A stretch of 14,193 bases of DNA from the NCBI GenBank assembly GCA_012964265.1, contig DTUH01000108.1:1-14193 (forward strand), written 5' to 3'. Position 1 is the stretch's first letter; every line of letters begins with the position of its first letter. Both the position numbers and the translations under genes were made by a program. Source of the stretch: Candidatus Lambdaproteobacteria bacterium (GTDB lineage Bacteria > SAR324 > NAC60-12). This document shows, piece after piece, positions 13,718-14,193 of this stretch. The notes beneath the pieces were generated by a model. It searched no databases. It was given only the letters and a program-made list of their open reading frames with translations, and had not been told where the DNA came from.

Positions 13718-14193
13718 TTAAGTTTTCCAGGACCATGGGAGAAGTTTTTCCGGACTAAACTCACGGATAAGCGCCCGAGCCAAAATCAAACCCGGATCAA
13801 GGAAAAATATATCACCCAGTTTACGTTCCGGAAGTCCCAGCGGAATTTCAGTACAGCCTAAAATAATGGCCTGCACACCTTGTTTTTTTAAACACTCCAC
13901 ACCCTCCAGTAAAAAATTCCTGGCAGTCTCTGTGACAGGATGGGCCTGAACTTTGATCCCAAATTCCGGATGAAAAAGTGCATTGTCATGCAGACGCTGC
14001 TGCTGCGGTTCGGCAAGTATCCGGACTTCGTAACCGGAAGCGCTGAGCAGTTCCGGATAAAAACCTGCCTTCCAGGTTCCGATGGTGGAAAGCACGCCGA
14101 CAGTTTTGACATCGGAACATGTTTCCTTTAAGAAAGCAATTGTTTCAGAAATCATGTCCAGCACCTTAAGCTTACTTCCGGATTGCTTCAATT
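13718..14193 (-). CDS. Aspartate/glutamate racemase family protein, 5' end beyond the window
   Basis: The C-terminal 158 or so residues of an Asp/Glu racemase-superfamily enzyme are present; the frame stays open to the window edge. It shows VGVLSTIGTWKAGFYPELL, like the family V.LL.T.GT...G.Y...L, then the second catalytic-cysteine motif ILGCTEIPLGL and FFLDPGLILARALIR, matching the usual IDP...LA.A. Such enzymes interconvert L- and D-amino acids by a two-cysteine mechanism, or in some branches act on hydantoins or other substrates. The first catalytic cysteine would lie in the missing N-terminal half, so catalytic competence and substrate cannot be judged. The leftmost codon inside the window that could look like a start (TTG at 14191) is probably internal, since the family is about 230 residues long. 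It ends one base before mazG. Confidence 0.85.
   Translation of the reverse strand, partial: LKQSGSKLKVLDMISETIAFLKETCSDVKTVGVLSTIGTWKAGFYPELLSASGYEVRILAEPQQQRLHDNALFHPEFGIKVQAHPVTETARNFLLEGVECLKKQGVQAIILGCTEIPLGLPERKLGDIFFLDPGLILARALIREFSPEKLLPWSWKT

Noticed and set aside
1..14193. CRISPR array, prophage, defence island or integron
   Set aside because: No regularly spaced repeats, no cas, integrase, phage structural or nuclease genes seen on either strand.

Overview
The window reads as a compact chromosomal segment of a Gram-negative (two-membrane) bacterium. An outer-membrane assembly protein (BamA) and a lipoprotein-release ATPase (LolD) imply an outer membrane. Base composition looks mid-40s % G+C by eye. 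The lolD-bamA adjacency and the general protein character suggest a deltaproteobacterium-like lineage, possibly something near SAR324. That placement is an impression from memory and is not demonstrated here.

Every gene I can support lies on the minus strand, so the window is transcribed from right to left. From the right edge they are: a 5'-truncated Asp/Glu racemase-family gene (13718-14193) almost abutting mazG (12886-13716); a 454-base non-coding stretch (12432-12885); a single-pass membrane protein with TPR-like repeats (11757-12431); a 79-residue protein I read as RNA polymerase omega (11475-11714); an unrecognised 560-residue four-helix membrane protein (9732-11414); a small HTH + AbrB-type DNA-binding protein (9213-9578); hemB overlapping pyrC by 4 bases (9079 down to 6780); a long-chain acyl-CoA synthetase (4875-6665); lolD (4114-4797); bamA (1576-4059); and proA (197-1534). 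The left edge (1-196) is non-coding. It carries a dispersed-type palindromic repeat and an A/T-rich hairpin just past proA.

Functionally this is mostly housekeeping: nucleotide-pool cleaning (MazG), transcription (omega), haem/tetrapyrrole synthesis (HemB), pyrimidine synthesis (PyrC), fatty-acid activation, envelope biogenesis (LolD, BamA) and proline synthesis (ProA). I did not find a defence system, phage, CRISPR array, tRNA or rRNA. The accessory-looking parts are the unrecognised membrane protein, the AbrB-type regulator with a symmetric set of half-sites just downstream of it, the GACAG-rich non-coding stretch beside mazG, and a strong enrichment of the palindrome TCCGGA in the coding sequence (about 45 copies counted by eye).
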